From Kitasatospora sp. NBC_01246 (lineage in GTDB: Bacteria > Actinomycetota > Actinomycetes > Streptomycetales > Streptomycetaceae): DNA of 64,000 nucleotides. Below are positions 41,499 to 52,738 of the stretch, piece after piece. A model generated the notes under the pieces. It was not told where the DNA came from. It did no database searches and worked only from the letters and a program-made list of their open reading frames with translations. Within the stretch, counting starts at the first letter, position 1; each line of letters opens with the position of its first letter. The DNA lies in the NCBI RefSeq assembly GCF_036226505.1, contig NZ_CP108484.1, forward strand, positions 3,038,001-3,102,000. Reading direction: 5' to 3'. A program made the position numbers and the translations under genes.

Positions 41499-41984
41499 TC
41501 AGCCCTGCGGGTGGTGGGCCGGGATCGGCGGGAGCTCGCCGGTGACCTCGTACTCGCTCAGCATCGTGATCCGGCGGGTGTGCCGGGCGTCGCCGCTGTA
41601 CGGGGTGTTGAGGAAGACCTCGACGAAGCGGGTCGCCTCCTCCTGGGTGTGCATCCGGCCGCCGACGGAGATCACGTTGGCGTTGTTGTGCTCGCGGCCG
41701 AGCGAGGCGGTCTGCTCGCTCCAGGCCAGCGCCGCGCGGACGCCCTTGACCTTGTTGGCGGCGATCGCCTCGCCGTTGCCCGAACCGCCGATCACGACGC
41801 CCAGCGCCTCCGGGTCCGCCGCGGTGCGCTCGGCGGCGCGCAGGCAGAACGGGGGGTAGTCGTCGGCCGCGTCGTAGATGTGCGGCCCGCAGTCGACCGG
41901 CTCGTGGCCGGCCTCCTTGAGCCACTCCACGAGGTGGTTCTTCAGTTCGTATCCGGCATGGTCCGAGCCCAGGTACACGCGCAT
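41499..41984 (-). CDS. rpiB: ribose-5-phosphate isomerase B
   Basis: Interconverts ribose-5-P and ribulose-5-P in the pentose phosphate pathway. 161 residues: MRVYLGSDHAGYELKNHL with the phosphate-binding start, GVVIGGSGNGEAIAANKVKG near 65 (serine replacing the catalytic cysteine of E. coli RpiB, as in mycobacterial enzymes), and REHNNANVISVGGR. The only isomerase type known in many actinomycetes. Confidence 0.94.
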   Translation of the reverse strand: MRVYLGSDHAGYELKNHLVEWLKEAGHEPVDCGPHIYDAADDYPPFCLRAAERTAADPEALGVVIGGSGNGEAIAANKVKGVRAALAWSEQTASLGREHNNANVISVGGRMHTQEEATRFVEVFLNTPYSGDARHTRRITMLSEYEVTGELPPIPAHHPQG

Positions 41985-42071
41985 GCCATGAGTGTGGCAC
42001 GTGCGTGCACCCGGGCCGCGCAGGGGGCGGCCGAGCGGGCCCGCGGGGCGCCCGGCCCGGGAGCGGACCGG

Positions 42072-42686
42072 TCAGCGCCTGCCGAGCAGCTTCCAGGCGA
42101 GCGGCAGGACGCCGGCCGCGAGGACGGCCTTCAGCGCGTCGCCGACCAGGTACGGGTAGAGGCCGAGCTCGGCGGCGCGGGACAGCGGGACACCCAGCGA
42201 GAAGGCGAGGTACGGCACGCCGACGGCGTAGATGGCGAGGGTGCCGAGCGCCATCGTGGCGGCGGTGTTCAGCGGGGTGCGGTCGGCGCCCCGGCGGGCC
42301 AGCGCGCCGGTGAGGGCGGCGGCCAGGACGAAGCCGATCATGTAGCCGAGGGTGGGGATCGACCAGCCGGAGGCGCCCTCGGCGAACCAGGGCAGGCCCG
42401 CCATGCCGGCCAGCAGGTAGAGGCCGAGCGAGGCGATCCCGCGGCGGGCGCCGAGCGCGGTGCCGACCAGCAGCGCGGCGAAGGTCTGGCCGGTGACCGG
42501 CACCGGGGAGCCGTGGACGGTCACCGAGAACTGGGCGGCCAGACCGGTGAGGGCCGCGCCGCCGGTCACCAGGACGAGGTCGCGGGCCTGGGCGCCGAAC
42601 CGGCCGGACGCGGCGGGCAGCAGGTCGGCGAGGACGCCGCGGCTCAGTATCGACGTGGTGGCAGTCGGGGTGGTGGCAGTGGCCAT
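42072..42686 (-). CDS. bioY: biotin transporter substrate-binding subunit BioY
   Basis: S-component of an ECF-type biotin importer. 204 residues, six membrane helices, with SVTVHGSPVPVTGQTFAALLVGTALGARRG (in part) and GYMIGFVLAAALTGALARRG, both typical of BioY. No bioM/bioN ATPase or T-component lies beside it; it may work alone or with a shared ECF module. GGAGGAAA precedes the ATG by 9 nt. A candidate operator lies 43 bp upstream. Confidence 0.92.
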   Translation of the reverse strand: MATATTPTATTSILSRGVLADLLPAASGRFGAQARDLVLVTGGAALTGLAAQFSVTVHGSPVPVTGQTFAALLVGTALGARRGIASLGLYLLAGMAGLPWFAEGASGWSIPTLGYMIGFVLAAALTGALARRGADRTPLNTAATMALGTLAIYAVGVPYLAFSLGVPLSRAAELGLYPYLVGDALKAVLAAGVLPLAWKLLGRR

Positions 42687-42728
42687 CGGGGTTTCCTCCG
42701 CACGGGGACGGTCGGCGATCGGACGATC

Positions 42729-42750
42729 AGGTGAGTGAACACCTGTGAAC
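42729..42750. promoter_or_regulatory. candidate operator upstream of bioY
   Basis: AGGTG-agtgaa-CACCT inverted repeat (42729-42744) combined with GTGAAC repeated at a 10-bp period (42735 and 42745). Biotin uptake genes of actinobacteria are repressed by BioQ or BirA-type regulators; I cannot say which fits. Confidence 0.35.
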
Positions 42751-42978
42751 CTACGTGGTGATCGCCTCCGGCACCGTCAGGGAACCGGACAAAGCCCCGA
42801 CGGCCGTGATTGTCGGGTCCGTCCCCGTCGCGGCCACGGACCGTGAGCGATCCGGCCGAATACCGTCACGATCCGGTCCGTATCGTGAGCCCGGGCGCGT
42901 CATTCTTGGCATGGACAGCGGTGCCCCCGGATATTGGGCAATTCGCACCGCATTCCGAACAGTCTGGATTCCCACCTC

Positions 42979-44394
42979 ATGGCCCGTACCTCCGCGCCCA
43001 CGGCGCCCGGGACGACCTCCACCGCCGAAGCACCGGCCGGCGGGCAGCAGCTCTCGCACGGTCTGAAGCAGCGCCACCTCTCGATGATCGCGCTCGGCGG
43101 GGTCATCGGCGCCGGCCTCTTCGTCGGCTCCGGGGCGGGCATCGCGGCGGCCGGACCCGCCATCATCCTGGCGTTCACCCTCTCCGGCCTGCTGGTCATG
43201 CTGATCATGCGGATGCTCGGCGAGATGTCGGCGGCCCGCCCGGCCTCCGGCTCGTTCTCGGTGCACGCCGAGAAGGAGATCGGCCCGTGGGCCGGGATCA
43301 CCGCCGGCTGGATGTACTGGGTGATGCTCTGCTGCGGCGTCGCGGCCGAGGCCACCGCCGCCGGCAAGATCGTCAACGGCTGGGTCCCCGGCGTCTCCGC
43401 CTGGGTCTGGGTCGGCCTCTTCATGGTCTTCTTCTGCGCCAGCAACCTCACCGCGGTGAAGAACTTCGGCGAGTTCGAGTTCTGGTTCGCCACCATCAAG
43501 GTCGCCGCGATCGTCGCCTTCCTGGTGATCGGCACGCTGGGCGTCACCGGGGTGCTCGGCCCCGGCGCTCCCGGCACCACCAACCTCACCGGCCAGGGCG
43601 GCTTCCTGCCCACCGGCGTCAGCGGCCTGATCGTCGGCCTGCTCGCCTCGGTCTTCGCCTACGGCGGCCTGGAGACCGTCACCATCGCCGCCGCCGAGTC
43701 CGACGACCCCAAGCGCAACGTCGCCAACGCGGTGCGCACGGCGGTCTGGCGCATCGCGATCTTCTACATCGGCTCGATGGCCCTGGTCGTCACGCTGGTC
43801 TCCTGGAAGGACCCGTCGGTCGTCGAGAACGGCCCCTACGTGACCGTCCTGCAGCACCTGGGCGTGCCCGGCGCCGGCACCATCATGGAGGCCGTGGTGC
43901 TGATCGCCCTGCTCTCCGCGATGAACGCCAACATCTACGGCTCCTCCCGGATGGCGTACTCGCTGGTCTCCCGCGGCCAGGGCCCGAAGGCGCTGGCCAG
44001 GGTCAGCGGCGGGGTGCCGCGACTGGCCGTGGTCGCCTCCTGCCTGTTCGGCTTCGGCGCCGTGCTGGCCTCCAAGTTCTGGCCCGACACCGTCTTCACC
44101 TGGCTGATGAACACCACCGGCGTCGCCATCCTGGTGGTCTGGTTCTTCATCTGCGTCGTCCAGCTGCGGATGCGCCGCCGGCTGGAACGCGAGGCGCCCG
44201 AGCTGCTCACCGTCCGGATGTGGGGCTTCCCGTACCTGACCTGGGTGGCGATGGCCGCCGTGGTCGGCATCCTGGCGCTGATGACCACCACCGAGGGCAA
44301 CCGGCAGCAGCTGTACGCGGCCGGCGTGCTCGTCGCGCTGCTGATCGGAGCCGGCCTGCTCAAGCAGCGCCGGGACGCCGCAGCGGCCCGCTAG
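42979..44394 (+). CDS. APC-family amino acid permease
   Basis: 471 residues, 12 membrane helices. LKQRHLSMIALGGVIGAGLFVGSG (in part) is the amino-acid transporter signature; later FATIKVAAIVAFLVIGT and SVFAYGGLETVTIAAAESDDPKRNV match the AAT group (GABA/aromatic/proline-type permeases of E. coli). Substrate not predictable by eye. The start at ATG 42979 has no Shine-Dalgarno; a TTG at 42934 is a weaker alternative. Divergent from bioY. Confidence 0.9.
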   Translation: MARTSAPTAPGTTSTAEAPAGGQQLSHGLKQRHLSMIALGGVIGAGLFVGSGAGIAAAGPAIILAFTLSGLLVMLIMRMLGEMSAARPASGSFSVHAEKEIGPWAGITAGWMYWVMLCCGVAAEATAAGKIVNGWVPGVSAWVWVGLFMVFFCASNLTAVKNFGEFEFWFATIKVAAIVAFLVIGTLGVTGVLGPGAPGTTNLTGQGGFLPTGVSGLIVGLLASVFAYGGLETVTIAAAESDDPKRNVANAVRTAVWRIAIFYIGSMALVVTLVSWKDPSVVENGPYVTVLQHLGVPGAGTIMEAVVLIALLSAMNANIYGSSRMAYSLVSRGQGPKALARVSGGVPRLAVVASCLFGFGAVLASKFWPDTVFTWLMNTTGVAILVVWFFICVVQLRMRRRLEREAPELLTVRMWGFPYLTWVAMAAVVGILALMTTTEGNRQQLYAAGVLVALLIGAGLLKQRRDAAAAR

Positions 44395-44419
44395 GGCTCG
44401 TCCGACAGGTCCCGCCGCG

Positions 44420-44467
44420 CGCGCGAGGGCCCGGTACCGCTCCTCGGCGGTACCGGGCCCTCGCGCG
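44420..44467. terminator. bidirectional terminator, permease / DsbA-type gene
   Basis: Perfect 21-bp inverted repeat (44420-44440 with 44447-44467), 6-nt loop, between convergent genes; the longest perfect stem of the window. Confidence 0.85.
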
Positions 44468-44497
44468 TGGCGCCCGCCGGTGCGGGCGGGCCGTCCG

Positions 44498-45130
44498 CTA
44501 CTCGAAGGACGGACCCGCGGTACGGGTGCGCTTGATCTCGTAGAAGCCCGGGGTCGACGCGACCAGCAGGGTGCCGTCCCAGAGCCGGGCGGCGGCCTCG
44601 CCGCGCGGGGCCGGGGTGACCACCGGGCCGAAGAAGGCCACCCGCTCGCCGTCCGCGCCCTCGACCGCGATCACCGGGGTGCCGACGTCCTCGCCGACCA
44701 GGGTGATGCCCTCCTTGTGCGAGGCGCGCAGGGCCTCGTCGTACGCGTCCGTGTCGGCGGCGTCCGCCAGCCCGGCCGGCAGGCCCGCCGCGACCAGCGC
44801 CGCCTCGACGGTCTCGCGGGTCCGGGGCAGGCCCTGGTTGTGGAAGCGGGTGCCCAGCTCGGTGTAGAGCCGGCCGAGCACCTCGTCGCCGTGCTGCTGG
44901 GCGGCGGCGATGCAGACCCGGACCGGACCCCAGGCGCTGTCCAGCAGCTCGCGGTAGTCCTGCGGGAGGTCACGGTGCTCGTTCAGCACGGACAGGCTCA
45001 TCACGTGCCAGTTCACGTCCACCGGGCGCAGCTGCTGGACCTCGATCAGCCAGCGGGACGTCATCCAGGCCCACGGGCAGGCCGGGTCGAACCAGAAGTC
45101 GGCGGTCTTGCGCTCAGCGGCAGTCGTCAC
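44498..45130 (-). CDS. DsbA-family, Rv2466c-type mycothiol-dependent oxidoreductase
   Basis: 210 residues. The thioredoxin-fold start ADFWFDPACPWAWMTSRWL holds the CPWA active-site motif of the Rv2466c group, which uses mycothiol for reductase chemistry and activates nitro-prodrugs in mycobacteria. Also conserved are NWHVMSLSVLNE and the cis-Pro region DVGTPVIAVEG. GTG start (VTTAAERKTADF) with AAGGA 9 nt upstream. Likely in thiol homeostasis under oxidative stress. Confidence 0.87.
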   Translation of the reverse strand: MTTAAERKTADFWFDPACPWAWMTSRWLIEVQQLRPVDVNWHVMSLSVLNEHRDLPQDYRELLDSAWGPVRVCIAAAQQHGDEVLGRLYTELGTRFHNQGLPRTRETVEAALVAAGLPAGLADAADTDAYDEALRASHKEGITLVGEDVGTPVIAVEGADGERVAFFGPVVTPAPRGEAAARLWDGTLLVASTPGFYEIKRTRTAGPSFE

Positions 45131-45350
45131 GGCTGTCGTCCTTCGGTGAGATGCGGGGCGGTCCCCGGCACGGGGCCCACCCGATCCCGAACGCCCGCGC
45201 GGCGCCGCTGATTCCGTACCGGCGCCCCGGTTTGTGCAATGGTACCGGCGCGGGCGGCGTGAAAGGATGCCCCGCAGCACCACGACGCGCAGCACCCACC
45301 GCACCAGTTGAGACCGCACCACCGTGCGAGCCGGACAAAGGAGTACCGCC

Positions 45351-47924
45351 GTGCCGGGCAAGAACCTGAGCCGCGACGAAGCCCAGCAGCGGGCCAGCAT
45401 CCTGGCCGTGGACAGCTACCAGGTCCGGCTGGACGTGACCTCGGCCCCCGACCCGGCGGCCGCCACCTTCCGCTCCACCACCACGATCGCCTTCCGGTGC
45501 GACGAGCCGGGCGCCTCGACCTTCCTCGACCTGCTGGCGAGCGCCGTCCGTGCGGTCACCCTGAACGGCCGCGCGCTCGACCCGGCCACCGCCTTCGACG
45601 GCGCCCGGGTGCACGTCGACGGCCTCGCCGCGGAGAACCTCCTGGTGGTGGACGCCGACTGCGCGTACAGCCGCACCGGCGAGGGCCTGCACCGCTTCAC
45701 CGACCCGGTGGACGGCGAGACCTACCTCTACACCCACTACGAGCCGGCCGACGCCCGCCGGGTGTTCGCCACCTTCGAGCAGCCCGACCTGAAGGCCCCG
45801 TTCTCCTTCACCGTCACCGCGCCCGCCGCCTGGGACGTCCGGTCCAACGCCGTGCACGAGCAGGTGACCGACGACGGCGCCGCCCGCACCTGGCGGTTCG
45901 CGCCGACGCAGCCGATCTCCACCTACCTCACCGCCGTCGTCGCCGGCCCGTACCACGTGGCCACCGACCACTACAGCCGCACGCTGGCCGACGGCACCGC
46001 CCTGGAGATCCCGCTCGCCGCGCTGTGCCGCAAGTCGCTCGCGCCCTACTTCGACTCCGACGAGATCCTCGGCGTCACCAAGCTCGGACTCGACTTCTTC
46101 CACGAGGAGTTCGACTACCCGTACCCCTTCGGCAAGTACGACCAGTCCTTCGTCCCCGAGTACAACATCGGCGCGATGGAGAACCCGGGCTGCGTCACCT
46201 TCCGCGAGGAGTTCATCTTCCGCTCGAAGGTCACCGACGCCGCCTACGAGGGCCGGGCCAACGTCATCCTGCACGAGATGGCGCACATGTGGTTCGGCGA
46301 CCTGGTCACCATGCGCTGGTGGGACGACCTGTGGCTGAAGGAGTCCTTCGCCGACTTCATGGGCTCCTACGCGCTGATCGGCGCCCGCACCCGGTACTCC
46401 TCCGCCTGGATCACCTTCGCCAACCAGCGCAAGGCCTGGGCCTACCGCCAGGACCAGTTCCCGACCACGCACCCGATCACCGCGGACATCCGGGACCTGG
46501 AGGACGCCAAGCTCAACTTCGACGGCATCACCTACGCCAAGGGCGCTTCGGTGCTCAAGCAGCTGGTGGCGTACGTCGGTTCGGAGGCCTTCTTCGAGGG
46601 CGCCCGCCGCTACTTCAAGCGGCACGCCTTCGGCAACACCGAACTCGCCGACCTGCTGGACATCCTGGAGGAGACCAGCGGCCGCGACCTCAAGTCCTGG
46701 GCCGCCGCCTGGCTGCAGACCGCCGGCGTCAACTCGCTGACCCCGCAGGTCACCGTGGACGCGGAGGGCCGGATCACCGAGCTCGCCGTCCTCCAGGACG
46801 CCGGCAACGGCAGCACCCTGCGCCCGCACCGGATCGCCGTCGGCCTCTACGACCGGGACGCCGAGGGCGCGCTGGTGCGCACCGACCGGATCGAGCTGGA
46901 CGTCACCGGCGCACGCACCGTCGTCACCGAGGCCGCCGGCCGGCCCCGGCCCGCCCTGGTGCTGCTGAACGACGACGACCTGACCTACTGCAAGATCCGC
47001 TTCGACGCCGAGTCGCTGGAGACGCTGCGCACCGGCCTCGGCGACCTCGACGACGACCTGGCCCGGGCGCTCGCCTGGTCCGCCGTGTGGAACCTGACCC
47101 GGGACGGCCTGATGCCGGCCCGCGACTACATCGCCCTGGTGCTGCGCTTCGCCGGGCGGGAGGCCAACATCGGTGTGCTGCAGTCGCTGCACCTCCAGGC
47201 CAAGGGCGCCGTCGACCTCTACGCCGACCCGGCCTGGCACGGCGAGGGCGGCCGGCTGCTGGCCGACGGCGCGCTGCGCGAGCTGCGCGCCGCGGCCCCC
47301 GGCAGCGACCACCAGCTGGCCTGGGCGCGCTTCCTGGCGCAGACCGCGAACGGCTCCGAGCACCTGGGCCTGGTCCGCGGCCTGCTGGCCGGCACCGCCC
47401 GGATCGACGGGCTGGACGTCGACCAGGAGCTGCGCTGGGCGCTCTGGCTGGCGCTGGCCGCGGCCGGCCAGGCCTCGGACGAGGAGCTGGCCGGGGAGCT
47501 GACGGCCGACAACACCGCGAGCGGCAAGCGCCAGTACACCCAGTGCCTGGCCGCCCGGCCGACTCCGGAGGCCAAGGCCGCCGCCTGGTCCGCCGTGATC
47601 GACTCGGAGGAGCTGCCCAACGCGCTGGTCGAGGCCAACATCGCCGGCTTCGCGCTGCCCGCGCACCGCGACCTGACCGCGCTCTACGCGGCGCCGTACT
47701 TCAAGCTGCTGGAGCGGATCTGGTCGGAGCGGACCATCGAGATCGCGATGCGGATCGTCGGCGGCTTCTTCCCGCACGCCCAGGTCGGCGAGGAGACGCT
47801 GGCCGAGGCGGACGCCTGGCTGGCCGGCCACCCGGAGGCGGCGCCGGCGCTGCGCCGGCTGGTGCTGGAGCGCCGGGACGACCTGGCCCGGGCCCTGCGG
47901 GCGCGGGCCTGCGACGGCGTCTGA
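45351..47924 (+). CDS. pepN: aminopeptidase N (M1 metallopeptidase)
   Basis: Removes N-terminal residues from peptides in the cytosol. 857 residues, the streptomycete PepN length: substrate-binding GAMENPG near 281, zinc motif HEMAHMWFGD with the third ligand in KESFADF further on, and the ERAP1-like C-terminal domain. GTG start (VPGKNLSRDEAQ) with AAAGGAG 7 nt upstream. Confidence 0.96.
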   Translation: MPGKNLSRDEAQQRASILAVDSYQVRLDVTSAPDPAAATFRSTTTIAFRCDEPGASTFLDLLASAVRAVTLNGRALDPATAFDGARVHVDGLAAENLLVVDADCAYSRTGEGLHRFTDPVDGETYLYTHYEPADARRVFATFEQPDLKAPFSFTVTAPAAWDVRSNAVHEQVTDDGAARTWRFAPTQPISTYLTAVVAGPYHVATDHYSRTLADGTALEIPLAALCRKSLAPYFDSDEILGVTKLGLDFFHEEFDYPYPFGKYDQSFVPEYNIGAMENPGCVTFREEFIFRSKVTDAAYEGRANVILHEMAHMWFGDLVTMRWWDDLWLKESFADFMGSYALIGARTRYSSAWITFANQRKAWAYRQDQFPTTHPITADIRDLEDAKLNFDGITYAKGASVLKQLVAYVGSEAFFEGARRYFKRHAFGNTELADLLDILEETSGRDLKSWAAAWLQTAGVNSLTPQVTVDAEGRITELAVLQDAGNGSTLRPHRIAVGLYDRDAEGALVRTDRIELDVTGARTVVTEAAGRPRPALVLLNDDDLTYCKIRFDAESLETLRTGLGDLDDDLARALAWSAVWNLTRDGLMPARDYIALVLRFAGREANIGVLQSLHLQAKGAVDLYADPAWHGEGGRLLADGALRELRAAAPGSDHQLAWARFLAQTANGSEHLGLVRGLLAGTARIDGLDVDQELRWALWLALAAAGQASDEELAGELTADNTASGKRQYTQCLAARPTPEAKAAAWSAVIDSEELPNALVEANIAGFALPAHRDLTALYAAPYFKLLERIWSERTIEIAMRIVGGFFPHAQVGEETLAEADAWLAGHPEAAPALRRLVLERRDDLARALRARACDGV

Positions 47925-47943
47925 GGCACGGCGGTCCGTCCCC

Positions 47944-47983
47944 CGGGAGCCCCCGCCGCGCGCACGCGCGGCGGGGGCTCCCG
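47944..47983 (+). terminator. pepN terminator
   Basis: About 17-19 bp perfect stem CGGGAGCCCCCGCCGCGCG with its complement, very short loop, 20 nt after pepN; its last bases merge into the minisatellite. Confidence 0.75.
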
Positions 47984-48106
47984 CGTCGGGGGCCGGTGTA
48001 CGGGGGTTCCGCGTCGGGGGTTCCGCGTCGGGGGTTCCGCGTCGGAGGCCGGCGTGCAGGGGCTCCGCGTCGGAGGCCGGCGTGCAGGGGCTCCGCGTCG
48101 GGAGCG
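47981..48106. repeat. 14-bp-unit minisatellite between pepN and a chitinase gene
   Basis: Nine 14-bp units: one 28-bp double unit, two single units (ccgcgtcgggggtt), two identical 28-bp double units (ccgcgtcggaggcc + ggcgtgcaggggct) and a final partial unit. The array runs to within 2 bp of the chitinase stop codon. A 14-bp period is not a multiple of three, so it is non-coding expansion. Confidence 0.85.
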
Positions 48107-48107
48107 G

Positions 48108-49415
48108 TCAGCCGCGCTGGAGGCCGCGGTCCAGGGCGGCGAGCGCGCTGCCGTCGGCGTCGTCGCCGTCCAGCGACCAGACCATCACCCCGGCAAGGTC
48201 GTTCCACCGGGTGTAGCGGGCCTTCTGGGTGAGCACCTCGGCGTTGTCGTAGCTGTAGAAGTTGGTGCCGTCGTACTTCCAGGACGCGCCGTGGTCACGG
48301 TCGGTGTAGACCTTGCCGGGCAGCCGGGAGACCTCGTTGTAGGTGAAGTCGGCGGTGGCCGCGGTGGCCGGCTGGTACAGGCCGCCCTGCTTGCCGGCCG
48401 CCACCCCGGTCCAGCCGTGGGCGTAGAACGGCACGCCGAGCACGGTCTGGGAGCCCGGCAGGCCGTGCTGGGTGTAGTAGTCGACCGCCTTGTCCGCACT
48501 GCGCTGCAGCGGCGACGGGTCCTTGGGGTCGGAGTACAGGTTGGCGTGGTGGGCGGCCGGGCCGGTGCCCTCCCACGGGCCGTGCAGGTCGTAGGTCATC
48601 AGGTTGAGCCAGTCCATCGAGCGCGAGAGCGCCGGCAGGTCCAGCCGGGCGGCGACGGTCTCGTTGGCGGCCACCGCCGCGGTCAGCAGGTAGTGCGGCC
48701 CCCTGCGGCCGCTGAGCTGGTCCAGCTGGCGACGGAACTCCTGCACCAGCAGGGTGAAGTTGCGGCCGTCCTCGGGGCGCACCACGTTGCCGGCGTCACC
48801 GCCGCCGCCCGGGTACTCCCAGTCGAGGTCGATGCCGTCGAAGACGCCGGCCGCGACGCCCTTGCCACCCTCGGCGGTGCCGAGCTGGGGCAGGTTGCCC
48901 TTGATGTACAGGTCGACGCAGGAGGAGACGAACTTCCGGCGGGACTCCTCGGTGGCGGCGGCGTCCGAGAAGTACTTGGACCAGCTCCACCCGCCGAGCG
49001 AGATCACCGTCTTGAGCCGCGGGTTCTCGGCCTTGAGCTTGCGCAGCTGGTTGAAGTGGCCCTTGAGCTTCTGGCCCGGGCGGTCGGCGACGCCGTCCAC
49101 CGAGTCGGCGGCGGAGAACGGGCGCTGGTAGTCGTTCAGGGCGTCGCCCTGGCCGGCCTCGTTGGACTCGAAGCAGGTGCCCTCGGCGGAGACGTTGCCG
49201 AAGGCGTAGTTGATGACGGTGAGCTTCTCGGCCTGACCGGACTCCTGCACCCGCTTCGCGGAGCTGTCGGCGCCCCACTGGGTGAAGTAGCCGACCCGCT
49301 GCCCCTTCAGCTTCGGGCCGTGGTCACGGTCGTGGGCCTGGGCCGTGGGGGCCGCGAGGGCGGCGGCCACCGTGGCGGCGGCGATGAAGGCGGCGGTGCG
49401 ACTGATCATGCGCAT
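48108..49415 (-). CDS. secreted GH18 chitinase (ChiA/Chi63-type catalytic domain)
   Basis: 435 residues. Signal peptide MRMISRTAAFIAAATVAAAL with cleavage after AQA (~27); then a single GH18 subfamily-A barrel: SLGGWSWSKYFSDA near 140, catalytic DGIDLDWEYPG with Glu200, and MTYDLHGPWEG near 270. Unlike Streptomyces Chi63 it has no binding or FnIII module. ATG 49415 is used; a second ATG two codons later is possible, and no clear Shine-Dalgarno precedes either. DasR-type repeats lie 36-73 bp upstream. Confidence 0.94.
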   Translation of the reverse strand: MRMISRTAAFIAAATVAAALAAPTAQAHDRDHGPKLKGQRVGYFTQWGADSSAKRVQESGQAEKLTVINYAFGNVSAEGTCFESNEAGQGDALNDYQRPFSAADSVDGVADRPGQKLKGHFNQLRKLKAENPRLKTVISLGGWSWSKYFSDAAATEESRRKFVSSCVDLYIKGNLPQLGTAEGGKGVAAGVFDGIDLDWEYPGGGGDAGNVVRPEDGRNFTLLVQEFRRQLDQLSGRRGPHYLLTAAVAANETVAARLDLPALSRSMDWLNLMTYDLHGPWEGTGPAAHHANLYSDPKDPSPLQRSADKAVDYYTQHGLPGSQTVLGVPFYAHGWTGVAAGKQGGLYQPATAATADFTYNEVSRLPGKVYTDRDHGASWKYDGTNFYSYDNAEVLTQKARYTRWNDLAGVMVWSLDGDDADGSALAALDRGLQRG

Positions 49416-49451
49416 GGGAGAAGACCTGCGGCTTTCTCTGATTCAGCGTCA

Positions 49452-49488
49452 AATGGTCTGGACCAAGCTGAAACAGAGGTTTAGTCCA
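49452..49488 (-). promoter_or_regulatory. tandem DasR-type repeats in the chitinase promoter
   Basis: TGGTCTGGACCA (49454-49465), a near-perfect dre core, and AGGTTTAGTCCA (49477-49488), 23 bp apart. This pair of 12-bp repeats is the classic arrangement of Streptomyces chitinase promoters, needed for chitin induction and glucose repression. Confidence 0.7.
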
Positions 49489-49503
49489 TTCGGGCCGGAC
49501 ATA

Positions 49504-49541
49504 CAAGAGGCCGGACCGCGTTGACGCGATCCGGCCTCTTG
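49504..49541 (-). terminator. acnA terminator
   Basis: 17-bp stem CAAGAGGCCGGATCGCG / CGCGGTCCGGCCTCTTG (one U-G wobble in the RNA), loop of four, 60 nt after the aconitase stop. Confidence 0.8.
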
Positions 49542-49600
49542 ACTGCCTCTTTACCGGCGGAGCCGTTCTTCCTCGCTCAGCCCCGCCGCCCGTGCGGTGC

Positions 49601-52261
<2,661 letters not shown>

Positions 52262-52310
52262 GACTGACTCCTTCTAGGTGCTTCGTGCGGTATCCGGCCG
52301 CCACGGTGGT

Positions 52311-52337
52311 AAGGTCAGCCTTACTTAGGCTGACCTT
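52311..52337 (-). promoter_or_regulatory. iron-box-like palindrome upstream of acnA
   Basis: AAGGTCAGCC-ttactta-GGCTGACCTT, a perfect 10-bp inverted repeat. On the minus strand CTAAGTAAGGCTGACCTTA fits the DmdR/IdeR consensus TWAGGTTAGSCTWACCTWA at 15 of 19 positions. It lies 50-76 bp before the start codon. Confidence 0.5.
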
Positions 52338-52369
52338 GCCCGCACCGCCGGTGAGCGCCTCTCGGCAAG

Positions 52370-52421
52370 TATCTTGATGTCGAGATATAGAGTAATGGGC
52401 AGTTATCTCGATGTCGAGATA
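52370..52421. promoter_or_regulatory. two TamR-like operators between acnA and the SodC-like gene
   Basis: TATCTTGATGTCGAGATA (52370-52387) and TATCTCGATGTCGAGATA (52404-52421): 18-bp palindromes, 34 bp centre to centre, each with the GATGTC core of the HucR/UrtR-type MarR family. TamR of S. coelicolor is reported to control the aconitase gene through such sites. Confidence 0.6.
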
Positions 52422-52738
52422 AACCATAGTGCATGGCGGCGCGTCCGCCACGTCGGCACCACCTCCACGCTGCCCGCGCCCGGCACATCTCTTCCGAACC
52501 CCTCGTGACGAGGCCCCCAAGGCCGGGTGTCCAGCGGTGTTCGCGGGGCGGGGACCGGGGCTCAGGCGAGGCGGCGGCGGCGCGGGACCGGGGTGGGGAC
52601 CGGGCGCAGGCGGGGCGGCCGAGCCGGTGCGGGCGGCCCGGGGAGACCGGGCGCGTGCCGGGGGTGTCCGTTCGGTGGCGACCGCCGTTGAGCACGGCGT
52701 CCGCCGTACCGCTCGCCCGCTCCCCGGAAGGCCCGCCG
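52422..52738. other. GC-rich leader before the SodC-like gene
   Basis: No gene or clear site seen. An open frame runs through it in the SodC frame but reads as unordered Arg/Pro-rich sequence and would bury the signal peptide. Confidence 0.4.

Noticed and set aside
47981..48106. CRISPR array
   Set aside because: Units are contiguous 14-bp repeats without unique spacers.
52433..52738. N-terminal extension of the SodC-like protein
   Set aside because: Would place the signal peptide internally and has unordered composition.
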